NCBI RefSeq assembly: GCF_043789415.1 | Contig: NZ_JBDLLW010000001.1 | Span: 1,736,001 to 1,800,000, forward strand | Direction of reading: 5' to 3' | DNA length: 64,000 bases | Source: Renibacterium sp043789415 | GTDB lineage: Bacteria; Actinomycetota; Actinomycetes; Actinomycetales; Micrococcaceae | Part shown: positions 27,703-36,750 of the stretch, piece by piece | How positions within the stretch are numbered: the stretch's first letter is position 1 | Layout of the letters: every line of letters starts with the position of its first letter | Translations under genes and position numbers: made by a program | The notes under the pieces: model-generated | Databases searched by the model: none | Told to the model about the DNA's origin: nothing | Seen by the model: the letters and a program-made list of their open reading frames with translations, nothing else

Positions 27703-28989
27703 ATGCCCACTCAGTCTGCCCTCGATCATGTCCAGCACCTCGGCCGTTTCGTCTCGGCCTCTCCCTCGAGCTTTCACGCCGTAGCAGAGGCAGCCCGCCA
27801 GCTGAGCGAAGCGGGTTTCGCCCAGCTCAGCGAGAGTGCGGAGTGGCCCACCGGCGCTGGTAGTTACTTCGTGATTCGGCACGGTGCGTTAATCGCCTGG
27901 ATCACCCCGGAGCATGCCGGGCCGCGCACCGCTTTCCATGTTCTGGGCGCGCACACCGACTCGCCGTCCTTCAAACTGAAGCCGAAACCCACCACGGGTC
28001 GATTCGGCTGGTTGCAGGCGGGCGTCGAGGTCTACGGGGGTCCGCTGCTGAACTCCTGGCTGGATCGGGAGCTGAGCCTGGCTGGCCGACTCGTGCTGCT
28101 GGATGGCAGCACCGTCTTGACCCGTACAGAGCCTCTGCTGCGCTTCCCCCAGTTAGCGGTGCACCTCGATCGTTCGGTGAACGATGGGCTCAGCCTGGAT
28201 CGTCAGCACCAGATGAATCCGATCTGGGGGTTGGGGGATCCGACTAACGCGGACTTGCTCGGCGTACTCGCCGCGGCTGCCGGAGTCGAGGCCGCCCAGA
28301 TTGGCGGGTATGACATCGTGCTCGCGGATACGCAGCGGCCAGAGGTCTTCGGTGCCGATCAGGCTTTCTTCGCCTCCGGAAGACTGGATAACCTCAGCTC
28401 CGTGCACGCCGGCTTGCAGGCCTTGCTCTCGGCCAATAACTCGAAGAGCGCGCAGGCTCCTATTGCGGTGCTGGCGGCCTTCGATCACGAGGAGGTCGGC
28501 AGTGGCTCCACCTCGGGGGCGAGCGGCCCCATCCTGTCAGATATCCTCGGCCGGATCTCCTCCGGGCTCGGAGCCAGCTCAGAGGACTGGCAACGTGCGC
28601 TGACCGGGTCCTGGTGTCTCTCGGCCGACGCCGGTCACGCCGTGCATCCGAATTACGCCGAGCGCCACGATCCAGCGAACCACCCGAAGCTCAATGCCGG
28701 ACCGCTGCTGAAGATCAATGCCAATCAGCGCTACGCGACGGACGCCGAAGGCGCGGCTCTGGTGGCTCGACTGGCACTTCAGGAAGATATTCCATATCAG
28801 GAATTTGTTTCCAATAATGATATTCCCTGTGGTTCAACTATCGGCCCCTTGACCGCTACCAGACTGGGAATCCGTACCGTGGACGTCGGTGTGCCCTTGC
28901 TGTCGATGCACTCCGCCAGGGAGATGTGCGGTGTGCAGGACCCCTACGAACTGACTCGTCTGGCTGAGGCATTCTTCGCAACCGCCTGA
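27703..28989 (+). CDS. apeB: M18-family aminopeptidase
   Basis: A 428-residue cytosolic metallopeptidase. Metal and catalytic motifs are all present: GAHTDSPSFKLKP (about residue 83), FASGRLDNLSSVHA, AFDHEEVGSGSTSGA, DAGHAVHPNY and SMHSAREMCG near the end. M18 enzymes are dinuclear zinc, tetrahedral aminopeptidases that remove N-terminal residues, often acidic ones. ATG 27703 is preferred; an in-frame TTG at 27691 would add four residues. Stop is nine bases from the end of the convergent peptide-transporter ATPase, suggesting, but not proving, a functional link in peptide utilisation. Confidence 0.92.
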   Translation: MPTQSALDHVQHLGRFVSASPSSFHAVAEAARQLSEAGFAQLSESAEWPTGAGSYFVIRHGALIAWITPEHAGPRTAFHVLGAHTDSPSFKLKPKPTTGRFGWLQAGVEVYGGPLLNSWLDRELSLAGRLVLLDGSTVLTRTEPLLRFPQLAVHLDRSVNDGLSLDRQHQMNPIWGLGDPTNADLLGVLAAAAGVEAAQIGGYDIVLADTQRPEVFGADQAFFASGRLDNLSSVHAGLQALLSANNSKSAQAPIAVLAAFDHEEVGSGSTSGASGPILSDILGRISSGLGASSEDWQRALTGSWCLSADAGHAVHPNYAERHDPANHPKLNAGPLLKINANQRYATDAEGAALVARLALQEDIPYQEFVSNNDIPCGSTIGPLTATRLGIRTVDVGVPLLSMHSAREMCGVQDPYELTRLAEAFFATA

Positions 28990-29013
28990 TCTCAAGCGCT
29001 AAGGCGCGATCAG
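28986..29013. terminator. Small hairpin between convergent genes
   Basis: CTGATC (28986-28991) and GATCAG (29008-29013) form a short stem that includes GCGC pairing in its interior and covers the stop codons of the convergent aminopeptidase and ATPase genes. A weak candidate for a shared terminator. Confidence 0.3.
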
Positions 29014-30678
29014 TTCTGACCAGGCCCGACGTCGTAGGCTCTGCTGTTCCGGATCGGGTACCGGTGCGGCGGCCAGAAGCCGACGAGTATAGGGATCCTC
29101 GGGATGGTTCAGTACCTCTTCGACGGGGCCGACTTCCACTAGCTGCCCCCTGCGCAATACGGCGACCCGATGTGCCAGTTGTTCGACCACTGCGAGATCG
29201 TGGCTGATGAACAGACACCCGAAATTCAACTCGTCCTGAAGCTCCCGAAGCAACTCAATGATCCGAGCCTGAACCGAGACATCGAGAGCGCTCGTGGGTT
29301 CATCCGCGATCAGCAGCTGGGGTTGGAGAGCCAGCGCTCTGGCTAGTGCTGCGCGTTGCCGCTGACCGCCCGAGAGCTGGTGCGGGTAGCGGTTCTCCAT
29401 CGTGCTCGGCAACTGCACCGCCTCCAGTAGCTCGCGAACCCGAGTGCGGCGCTGCGCGCTATTCATCGAGGAGTGCAGTCTGAGCGGCTCCGCAATACTA
29501 TGAGCCAACAGATGGCGTGGGTTGAGCGAAGAAGCCGGATCCTGGAAGACGAATCCAAGACTCCGTCTCAGCGATCTGAGCGTTTTCGGGGCGAGCTCAA
29601 CGCCCTGGAACTTCAGCGAACCCGAACTCGGGGCCTGCAGACCGGCGAGCACCTTTCCCAGGGTGGTTTTACCCGAGCCCGATTCACCGACCAGGCCGAG
29701 CACTTCACCTGGCCTCAGCGAGAGCGATACCTCATCCAGGGCCAGAGCTTGCCGGGCCCCGCCGAATCGTACGGTGAGCTTGTCGAGTTCCACCAGGGCG
29801 GCTTCGCCGGGGCGCTGCGGCTTCAGTGCTGCCGTACCGCGATGCGCCGAGCCCAGCCGGGGTACCGAAGCGAGCAGCATCCTGGTGTATTCGTGCTGTG
29901 GAGCGGCGAAAAGCTGAGCCACCGGGGCGCGCTCCACCACGGCGCCCTCCCGAAGCACCACGACGTCGTCCGCCAGATCTGCTACCACCCCCATATCGTG
30001 GGTGATCAGCAAAATGGCGGTGTTCAGGGTCTCCTTGGTGTGCCGCAGCAGCTCGAGGATCTCCGCCTGTACCGTGACGTCGAGCGCGGTCGTCGGTTCG
30101 TCGGCGATGATCAGGCTCGGTCCGCAGCTGATCGCCATCGCGATCATGGCGCGTTGTAACTGCCCGCCGGAGAGCTGATGCGGCAGGGACTTTGCGATTC
30201 TCTCCGGTTCAGATAGGCCCACGGAGACCAGGAGTTGGTATACGCGTTGCGCATTCGCGGCATGCGGCTGATGCACTTTGATCGCCTCTGAGATCTGCGG
30301 ACCGATCTTGATCAGCGGATTGAAGGCCCGCATCGGTTCCTGGAAAACCGAGCCGATCCGATTGCCACGGATCTTGCGCAGCGCGGCCTCGGAGGCCCCC
30401 AGTAGTTGCTCCCCCTGCAAGTTGATGCTGCCGCCGACCTCGGCATTGCGCGGCAGCAGGCCGAGAATCGAATTGGCCAGCACGCTCTTCCCCGAGCCGG
30501 ACTCCCCCACCAGGGCGAGCACCTGACCGGCGTGCAGGCTGAGATCAACCCCGTGCACCACTTCGGTCAGGCGATGCCGGGCGCCCCGGCCGCTGCCGAA
30601 GGAGATCCTGATTCCTTCGGCAGCCAGCAGGGGGACGGAGACCTGGCGGCTCGGGCCGCTCTGCACTGTGGTGTTCAC
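28999..30678 (-). CDS. Peptide ABC importer ATPase, two fused domains (DppD-DppF type)
   Basis: A 559-residue protein with two complete ATPase domains of the oligopeptide class. Domain 1 (about 15-265): Walker A GESGSGKSV, signature LSGGQLQRAMIAMAI, Walker B LIIADEPTTALD. Domain 2 (about 285-555): Walker A GESGSGKTT, signature LSGGQRQRAALARAL, Walker B LLIADEPTSALD. In many operons these are two proteins; here a single chain carries both, a common actinobacterial variant. The start overlaps the stop of the substrate-binding gene by four bases. Last gene of the operon. Confidence 0.93.
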   Translation of the reverse strand: MNTTVQSGPSRQVSVPLLAAEGIRISFGSGRGARHRLTEVVHGVDLSLHAGQVLALVGESGSGKSVLANSILGLLPRNAEVGGSINLQGEQLLGASEAALRKIRGNRIGSVFQEPMRAFNPLIKIGPQISEAIKVHQPHAANAQRVYQLLVSVGLSEPERIAKSLPHQLSGGQLQRAMIAMAISCGPSLIIADEPTTALDVTVQAEILELLRHTKETLNTAILLITHDMGVVADLADDVVVLREGAVVERAPVAQLFAAPQHEYTRMLLASVPRLGSAHRGTAALKPQRPGEAALVELDKLTVRFGGARQALALDEVSLSLRPGEVLGLVGESGSGKTTLGKVLAGLQAPSSGSLKFQGVELAPKTLRSLRRSLGFVFQDPASSLNPRHLLAHSIAEPLRLHSSMNSAQRRTRVRELLEAVQLPSTMENRYPHQLSGGQRQRAALARALALQPQLLIADEPTSALDVSVQARIIELLRELQDELNFGCLFISHDLAVVEQLAHRVAVLRRGQLVEVGPVEEVLNHPEDPYTRRLLAAAPVPDPEQQSLRRRAWSELIAP

Positions 30679-32339
30679 TGTTTGAGTGAGACCTTCAGAT
30701 AATTGGGGTACGCCGGGAAACCGCCGATAAAGAAATTCTGCACATTCGAGCCGTGCAGGAAGGAGTTCTTGGTGTACACCAGCGGCACCACGGGAGAATC
30801 CTGAGCGATCTTCTGATCGATCTGCGCCCAGAGCTGGCCTGCCTTGCTCTGATCGGTTTCCCCGGTGGCCGCAGCGATCAGCTGATCGACCTCCGGATTG
30901 GAATACCGCGAGATGTTGTAACCACCGTTGCCGATCTCACTGCTCGCGAAGAGCGGCTGGATATTCGCGTTCGCACTCGGGAAGTCCGGCTGCCAGCTGC
31001 CGAGCGCCAGATCGTAGTCGCCAGCGGCTCCGGTGGTGGCTTCTATCAGGGCGTTGTCGTCGAGCGGCTTTAAGGTGATCTTCAAGCCGATCCGCTGCAG
31101 CCCCTGCTGGATCGCCTGGGCCTTGCTCAGATTCTGATCGTCACTGCCCACTACGAAGGTCAGCGTGGTGTTCGTGTCGAAGCCCGATTCCTTGAGCAGC
31201 TCCTGAGCCTTGGCGACATCCCCCGAAGGATCAGCCTTGTAGAGGTCGTAATCCACCCGGCCCGGAATGCCAGGGGTGATCAGGGTGGTAGCCAGCGCAC
31301 CGCCGATTTCGCCGCCGACCGCGGTCTGATAGGCCTTTTTATCGGTAGCGTACTGGATCGCCTGGCGCAGTTTGAGATCTTTGAGCCGCTTGGTATTGAT
31401 CGCCAGATAAGCCAGCGCCCCGGCGTCCGAGGTGGTCAGCCGGGCCTTGGCTGAAGGATTGCTCTGGATCTGAGCCAGCTGGGCTGGCGGCACGAAACCC
31501 GCACCGAAGCTGTTCTTATCCTCGCCGCTGTCTGCGATGAGCTTCTGGGCCGCCACGGTGGCGTCCTGGCTCAGCTTGAAGACCACGTTCTCCGCCGCGC
31601 CGACTCGGACGCTGTCGGTTTCCTGACTCCAGTTGGGATTCCGCTTGAGCTTGAGGGAGGCACCCTGCTGATAGCTGTCCAATTGGTAGGGTCCGGTGGC
31701 CGCTACTTTCTGGGCGTATTTCTGCGGTTCGGCATCCCGCGCCGCCGGCACCGGCGCGAAAGCGGGCATCGAAGCGATCCATGGCCAGTCACCGTAGGCC
31801 TTATTCAGCTTGAAGATGATCGTCTTGGCATCGGGGGTCTCAATCGAGGCGAGTTGCTTACCGCTGTAAGGACCTTTGTAGCTCTCACCCCCGACCAGCA
31901 GAGTCTTGTGGTAGCCCAGACCGCCGGAGAGCTCCGGGGCGAAGGAGCGTTCCAGCCCGTATTTGATATCGGCCGCGGTGACGGCACTGCCGTCGTCGTA
32001 CTTCAAGCCGTCCTTGAGGGTGAACTTCCAGGTTTTCCCGCCGTCGCTCGGGGTGCCGGTGTCGGTGGCCAGATCCGGAACAACCTTCGCCGGTCCGTCC
32101 TGGGAGATATCCCAGGTGGTCAGCCGCCGCTCGATCAGGCCCAGTGTGGTGATCGCGAGATTCTGGCTTTTCGCCGGGTCCAGGTTGATCTCGGTGGCCG
32201 CCGTCAGGATATTGAGCGTTCCTCCTTTGGTGACCGGAGCGCTCGAGCCCGTGCCCGAGGTGCTCGGGTTGGCATTGCAGGCGGTGAGGCCTAAGACCGC
32301 GATCAGCGCGGTGGCGCCGATGACCTTGGCGATTTTCAT
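30675..32339 (-). CDS. Peptide/nickel-type ABC substrate-binding lipoprotein
   Basis: A 554-residue SBP_bac_5 protein. Lipoprotein signal: MKIAKVIGATALIAVLGL then lipobox L18-T19-A20-C21. Mature protein starts with an Asn/Ser/Gly-rich linker and shows the family features LNILTAATEINLDPAKSQN, DGGKTWKFTLKDGLKYDDGS, a typical AAD...GLERSF and the lobe-crossing FKLNKAYGDWPW. The frame has no stop further upstream through the permease gene, but the lipoprotein start at ATG 32339 is clear, with AAGGGAC before it. Likely binds di- or oligopeptides; nickel or other ligands are possible for this family. Confidence 0.92.
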   Translation of the reverse strand: MKIAKVIGATALIAVLGLTACNANPSTSGTGSSAPVTKGGTLNILTAATEINLDPAKSQNLAITTLGLIERRLTTWDISQDGPAKVVPDLATDTGTPSDGGKTWKFTLKDGLKYDDGSAVTAADIKYGLERSFAPELSGGLGYHKTLLVGGESYKGPYSGKQLASIETPDAKTIIFKLNKAYGDWPWIASMPAFAPVPAARDAEPQKYAQKVAATGPYQLDSYQQGASLKLKRNPNWSQETDSVRVGAAENVVFKLSQDATVAAQKLIADSGEDKNSFGAGFVPPAQLAQIQSNPSAKARLTTSDAGALAYLAINTKRLKDLKLRQAIQYATDKKAYQTAVGGEIGGALATTLITPGIPGRVDYDLYKADPSGDVAKAQELLKESGFDTNTTLTFVVGSDDQNLSKAQAIQQGLQRIGLKITLKPLDDNALIEATTGAAGDYDLALGSWQPDFPSANANIQPLFASSEIGNGGYNISRYSNPEVDQLIAAATGETDQSKAGQLWAQIDQKIAQDSPVVPLVYTKNSFLHGSNVQNFFIGGFPAYPNYLKVSLKQ

Positions 32340-32374
32340 GCTGTGTCCCTTGTTCGTTGGCGGATGGATGAGGA

Positions 32375-33373
32375 TTATGAAGCTTTTTTGACCCGGGGGT
32401 CGAGAACCAGATAGAGCAGATCGACCAGGAAATTGGCCAGCACGATCAGGAAGGCGGAGAACAGCGTGATGCCCAGCATGACCGGCAGATCCAGATTTCC
32501 GACGGCGTCCAGCAGCGCTGCGCCCAGGCCCTGCATGCTGAAGATCTTTTCCGAGATCACCGCCCCGCCGAGCAGACCGCCCAGGTCGAGGCCGAAGAGC
32601 GTGGCCACCGGGAGCAGCACATTGCGCAAGCCGTGCTTGCCCACCACTGTGCGCTCTCTGAGGCCCTTGGCCCGGGCGGTTCGGATGTAATCTTCGCCCA
32701 GCACGTCGATCATCTGCCCCCGGCTGATCCGGGCGTAGATAGCGGCTGAGAGAAACGCCAGTACGGTCCAGGGCAGTACCAGATGCCAGGCCCAGCCCAG
32801 CGGATCCTCGGTGAAGGGCACATAGCCTCCTACCGGCACCATGTTCAGGGTGAAGCCGAAGAGCAGAATCCCTAGCAGGGCCAGCAGATAGCTCGGAGTG
32901 GAGACGCCGATGATCGCTCCGGTCATCACCGCACGATCCAGCAGGCTGCCCTTTTTCACCGCGGAGATCACCCCGGCGCCGACGCCGGCAATCAGCCAGA
33001 GCACCGCGGCACCGATGGCAATGGAAAAAGTGATCGGAAAAGCTTGTTCTATCAGGGTGCCTACCGGGATGCCCAGCCGGAAGGAGTACCCGAAGCAGGG
33101 TGCTCCGCACTGCACTGCGGCGGGTCCTTCGCCGAAGGTTCTGCCGGTGACGATTCCGCTGAGGAAGTTCCACAGCTGTTGCAGCATGGGCTGGTCGTAG
33201 CCCATGAAGCTGCGCACCTCGGCCAGCCGTTCCGGGGTGCAGGGTTTGCCGCAACTGAGCGCCGAGACGTTCTGGGGCAGCAGATTGAAGACCAGGAAGG
33301 TGGCGACGGCGATCAGCAGCAGAACCAGCAGCATGCCGCCGAGCCGCAGTGTCAGATAGCGAAGCAGCGTCAT
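32375..33373 (-). CDS. Peptide ABC importer permease (DppB type)
   Basis: A 332-residue membrane protein with six segments. It begins MTLLRYLTLRLGGMLLVLLL, the usual DppB/OppB start, and has the family's first-loop region (NLLPQNVSALSCGKPCTPER) plus the coupling loop RTARAKGLRERTVVGKHGLR. The periplasmic loop contains two Cys-rich patches (CGKPC and QCGAPC) that might pair. It begins directly after the stop of the DppC-type gene and ends 35 bp before the lipoprotein. Confidence 0.92.
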   Translation of the reverse strand: MTLLRYLTLRLGGMLLVLLLIAVATFLVFNLLPQNVSALSCGKPCTPERLAEVRSFMGYDQPMLQQLWNFLSGIVTGRTFGEGPAAVQCGAPCFGYSFRLGIPVGTLIEQAFPITFSIAIGAAVLWLIAGVGAGVISAVKKGSLLDRAVMTGAIIGVSTPSYLLALLGILLFGFTLNMVPVGGYVPFTEDPLGWAWHLVLPWTVLAFLSAAIYARISRGQMIDVLGEDYIRTARAKGLRERTVVGKHGLRNVLLPVATLFGLDLGGLLGGAVISEKIFSMQGLGAALLDAVGNLDLPVMLGITLFSAFLIVLANFLVDLLYLVLDPRVKKAS

Positions 33374-34297
33374 TCAGCGCGCCCCCTTAGGGTCGATCGC
33401 ATCGCGCAGTGCATCGCCGAAAAGATTGAAGCCCAGGGTGACCAGGAAGAGGGCCAAACCCGGAAAGAGCAAGAACCAGGGGTCGGTCTGCACCCAGGCC
33501 ACTGCGGAGCCGATTGACCGGCCCCAGGCAGGGGTAGGCGGTGGCACGCCGACGCCGAGGAAAGAGAGCGCCGCTTCGGCGCCGATCATCGCGGGAATGC
33601 TCAGGGTGCCGAAAACGATGATGGTGGGCCAGAGATTCGGCAAGATCTGGCTGCCGATGATGTGCAGTGGATTTCCGCCCATAGCTGCCGAGGCCTGGAC
33701 GAAGGTGCGCTGGCGGAGCGTCATGCTCTCTGCGCGCACCACTCGGGCCACTCCTGACCAGCCGAAAAAGCCGATGATGCCGATCAGCAAGAGAGTTTTA
33801 TCTGTTTCCACCGGAACAATCGCGCCCAGCGTGATCATGAAGATCAGGCTGGGGAAGCCCAGCAGCACATCGATCAAGCGGGTCACGACGGTATCCCACC
33901 AGCCGCCGAAGTAACCGGCGCTGAGCCCCATCACGGTGCCCAGGGTGAGCGCCAACAGGGCTGCGCTGATACCCACGAAGAGCGAGGTCTGTGCGCCGAC
34001 GACGACGATGGCGAAGAGGTCACGGCCGGTCAGCGGTTCGACTCCGAACCAGTGGGTGGAGCTGATTCCGCCGCCGAATCCCAGAGGAACCCCGGAGGGG
34101 TCAAGGGTGTCCAGGTGATAGCTCAGCGGATCCTGACCGCTGAGAGCCACTAGCAACGGAGCGGTCAGGGCGAGCAGGACGAAGAAGACCACCAGAACGA
34201 CTCCGGTCACCCCGGAGGGTGTTCGCAGCAGGGCGCGGAAAGCTGATCGTGGACGATCAGTGAGGGGTTGCGCCCCAGGCGCAAAAGCGGAAAGCAC
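33374..34297 (-). CDS. Peptide ABC importer permease (DppC type)
   Basis: A 307-residue membrane protein: N-terminal PRSAFRALLRTPSGVTGVVL leading into the first transmembrane helix, a periplasmic loop (GVEPLTGRDLFAIVVVGAQT SL, where the DppC family has GTD..GRDVFSR..), and coupling loop FVQASAAMGGNPLHIIGSQI. GTG start with AGGA six bases upstream. First gene of the four-gene operon permease-permease-lipoprotein-ATPase, an order with DppC ahead of DppB, the reverse of the usual one. Confidence 0.9.
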   Translation of the reverse strand: MLSAFAPGAQPLTDRPRSAFRALLRTPSGVTGVVLVVFFVLLALTAPLLVALSGQDPLSYHLDTLDPSGVPLGFGGGISSTHWFGVEPLTGRDLFAIVVVGAQTSLFVGISAALLALTLGTVMGLSAGYFGGWWDTVVTRLIDVLLGFPSLIFMITLGAIVPVETDKTLLLIGIIGFFGWSGVARVVRAESMTLRQRTFVQASAAMGGNPLHIIGSQILPNLWPTIIVFGTLSIPAMIGAEAALSFLGVGVPPPTPAWGRSIGSAVAWVQTDPWFLLFPGLALFLVTLGFNLFGDALRDAIDPKGAR

Positions 34298-34455
34298 GGC
34301 TATTCCTCAGCGAGTGTACTTGGTTGGTCCTCCTGAAGTTAGCAACCTTGCAGGCCAGATCTCGCCTTAGCCTTCATCCGATGTCATATAGGCGTGCCGG
34401 GTTTGCGCCGCGATTTCCCTTGGTGTTCGATAGCGGGTCATGAGGTCGGTCGCGG

Positions 34456-35127
34456 CTATGAGGCCAGGCTAACCACCAGATTAATGGTGGTGGCCAGGAT
34501 GCCGGTGCCGAAGACGAAGGCCAGCAAGGAGTGCCGAAGCGCCGCTGAGCGCATCGCCCGGGTGCCGATATTGGTGTCCGACACCTGGTAGGTCATGCCC
34601 AGGCTGAAAGCCATATAGGCGAAGTCAGTGTATTGCGGAGGCTCCGGCTGATTGAAGTCGATGCCTCCCGGTTTGGGAGTGTTGGTGTAGTAGATCTCCG
34701 CGTAGCGCAGTGTGTAGAGAGTGTGCACCATGAGCCAGGAGAGTGCCGTGGTTCCCAGGGCCAGGGCGGCGAGGGCGAGGCGTCCGCCGTCGCTAGCGTT
34801 CTTCGCATCGATCACCACGACGGCTACGGCGCCCAGACTGGCCAGCGCGCAGAGCGTGATCAGCAGGTTGGCGGTGGGTCGCCGGGGATCCTCTTCAGTA
34901 GCATGGGCCGCCGTGGTTTCGGCATCCATCCGGGAGATCGACAGCCAGACCCCGAGGTTGTAGACCCCGGCAGCAGCAGCCCAGGCCACGGCCGGGGCGT
35001 GCAACCAGGAATCCAGCAGCCCGGTGGCGACGCCGCCCGCTACGGCCACCACGAGCATCAGCAGGAAGCGGGCGCGGGCGATCTTGGCCCGGCGGGTTCG
35101 GTGATCTTCTCGTGCAGGCGACACCAC
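34456..35127 (-). CDS. DUF1345 membrane protein
   Basis: A 223-residue protein with about five transmembrane segments. The C-terminal block DFAYMAFSLGMTYQVSDTNI then GTRAMRSAALRHSLLAFVFG is the hallmark of the DUF1345 family, and TLYTLRYAEIYY precedes it. The function of the family is unknown. Start is one of two adjacent GTG codons at 35127 and 35124. It is divergent from the MFS symporter gene, and the first copy of the 57-bp palindrome lies in the shared promoter region. No operon partner. Confidence 0.85.
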   Translation of the reverse strand: MVSPAREDHRTRRAKIARARFLLMLVVAVAGGVATGLLDSWLHAPAVAWAAAAGVYNLGVWLSISRMDAETTAAHATEEDPRRPTANLLITLCALASLGAVAVVVIDAKNASDGGRLALAALALGTTALSWLMVHTLYTLRYAEIYYTNTPKPGGIDFNQPEPPQYTDFAYMAFSLGMTYQVSDTNIGTRAMRSAALRHSLLAFVFGTGILATTINLVVSLAS

Positions 35128-35154
35128 GGTTTGATCTTACGCGCGCGCCGCCGT

Positions 35155-35211
35155 CGAGTGTGCAGATCTACACCTTATAGCGGTCTTAAAACCTGCAGAT
35201 CTGCACACTCG
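35155..35211. repeat. 57-bp palindromic element, copy 1
   Basis: Arms CGAGTGTGCAGATCT (35155-35169) and AGATCTGCACACTCG (35197-35211) are perfect 15-bp complements, flanking a 27-bp centre with partial symmetry and an AGCGGTC core. A second element of exactly the same length and orientation lies at 36569-36625. It occupies the intergenic space between the DUF1345 and MFS genes. Confidence 0.85.
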
Positions 35212-35237
35212 ATATGCCCGGCGCGTAGCATGTGGCC

Positions 35238-36515
35238 ATGAGCCAAACCGCCACAGTTCAACCGGTCAGCCGGCCTTTGCGGCAGATCCTCGCATCCGGA
35301 GTGGGCAACGCCGTCGAATGGTACGACTGGTATGTCTACAGCTTTCTCGCGGTGATCTTTGCACCGCAGATTTTCCCTTCGGCTGATCCGACCGCGGGTC
35401 TGCTCTCGGCCTTTGCGGTTTTTGCCGCAAGCTTCTTATTGCGTCCGATCGGCGGTCTACTGATCGGCAATCTCGCGGATCGAATCGGCCGGAAAAATAC
35501 CCTGGTGCTCACCATCAGTGCGATGGGCCTGGGGTCGTTGATCGTCGGGCTCACCCCGAGCTTTGAAGCCGTCGGTGTCTGGGCTCCGATCATCCTGGTG
35601 CTGGGACGGTTGATTTCGGGTCTCTCGGTGGGCGGTGAATTCGCCGCGAACACGGTCTTCCTCGTCGAGTCTGCGCCGCCGAATCGGCGCGGCTTCTATT
35701 CCTCTTTTCAATACGTTTCCACCACCGCGGGGCAACTCCTCGCCTCGGGTCTCGCTGCCCTGCTGGTGAATGTTCTGAGTCCGGCGCAGATGAGCGCTTG
35801 GGGCTGGCGGCTGCCGTTCGTCGTCGGTGCGCTGCTGAGTTTTGTCGGACTCTGGATCCGGCGCGGCACCGAGGAAACCCTCGTTGTGAAGGCCACTGCT
35901 GAGCGTCCGAGACTCTTCGAGGCTCTGTTCAAGTACCCCAAGGCGTCGCTGCTGATCATCGGGGTGACCATCGCCGGCACGATTCTTTACTACACCTGGA
36001 CCACCTATCTGACGACCTATGTTCCGGCGAATGGCGGGGTGAATTCGGGCCAGTTCTTGATCATCTCGACGATCGCCTTGTTTTTCTTCATGCTGATTCA
36101 ACCGGTGATCGGAATGCTTTCGGATCGTTTCGGTCGAAAACCGTTCTTGATCGGCACCGCTGGAATCTTCGCGGTGGGGATCGTGCCGGCGCTGAGTTTG
36201 CTTTCCCGCTCGGAATTCCCTGGAACCCTCGTGGTGACCCTGTTGGGCATGCTGGTGCTCAGCGGCTTCACCGCGATCTCCGCTGCGCTCAATGCGGAGA
36301 TCATTCCCACCCGGGTGCGCAGTGCGGGGATTGGCTTTCCCTATTCCCTGACCGTGGCCCTGTTCGGCGGTACCGCGCCGTTCGTCGGCACCTTGCTGAA
36401 GAGCTGGGGTGTGCCGGGCTATTTCGGCTGGTATGTGGCTGCGCTATGCCTGATTTCGCTCCTGGTCTACATCTTCGGGCTCAAGGAAACCGCTCACCGA
36501 CCACTTCCCGAGTGA
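35238..36515 (+). CDS. MFS metabolite:H+ symporter
   Basis: A 425-residue transporter with 12 membrane segments, of the metabolite:H+ symporter branch (ProP/KgtP/ShiA-like): GNAVEWYDWYVYSFLAVIFA in helix 1, ADRIGRKNTL as motif A, LISGLSVGGEFAANTVFLVE with the conserved GGE, and SDRFGRKPFL as the second motif A. ATG 35238 is chosen; GTG 35232 would add two residues. No clear ribosome site is present for either, unusual for this window. Substrate (an organic acid, betaine or shikimate type) is not predictable. Flanked on both sides by copies of the same 57-bp palindrome. Confidence 0.88.
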   Translation: MSQTATVQPVSRPLRQILASGVGNAVEWYDWYVYSFLAVIFAPQIFPSADPTAGLLSAFAVFAASFLLRPIGGLLIGNLADRIGRKNTLVLTISAMGLGSLIVGLTPSFEAVGVWAPIILVLGRLISGLSVGGEFAANTVFLVESAPPNRRGFYSSFQYVSTTAGQLLASGLAALLVNVLSPAQMSAWGWRLPFVVGALLSFVGLWIRRGTEETLVVKATAERPRLFEALFKYPKASLLIIGVTIAGTILYYTWTTYLTTYVPANGGVNSGQFLIISTIALFFFMLIQPVIGMLSDRFGRKPFLIGTAGIFAVGIVPALSLLSRSEFPGTLVVTLLGMLVLSGFTAISAALNAEIIPTRVRSAGIGFPYSLTVALFGGTAPFVGTLLKSWGVPGYFGWYVAALCLISLLVYIFGLKETAHRPLPE

Positions 36516-36568
36516 CCCAAGGCTCGACACCGTCCCGATCCCGACGTCGTCCGCCTCACCTTGGCTGC

Positions 36569-36625
36569 CGAGTGTGCAGATCTACATCTTTTGAGTGGTC
36601 CGTAACGTGTAAATCTGCACACTCG
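36569..36625. repeat. 57-bp palindromic element, copy 2
   Basis: Arms start CGAGTGTGCAGATCT (36569-36583) and end AATCTGCACACTCG (to 36625); the centre has AGTGGTC where copy 1 has AGCGGTC. Length matches copy 1 exactly, ends are identical, the interior differs at many positions. Lies 54 bp after the MFS stop and upstream of the rpsF promoter region. Confidence 0.85.
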
Positions 36626-36750
36626 ATGCTGAGGGCGGGCGCCGTTAGGCATTGAATGTCTCGGTCCGCTACCATTGATAAGTCTGTGCTTGCGCAGACG
36701 CGATTCTCTGCGCCTTCTGAACTCTTCGGAAAGCGAGAGAATCACGCAAA

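Noticed and set aside
32340..33254. The peptide-binding-protein frame staying open into the permease gene (859 codons in total)
   Set aside because: The extra part lies on the DppB-type permease in another frame, and a clear lipoprotein signal with ribosome site starts at 32339.
34298..34455. Search for tRNA or small RNA between the peptide operon and the DUF1345 gene
   Set aside because: No cloverleaf, no TTCRA T-loop motif and no strong hairpin followed by a T-run was seen.
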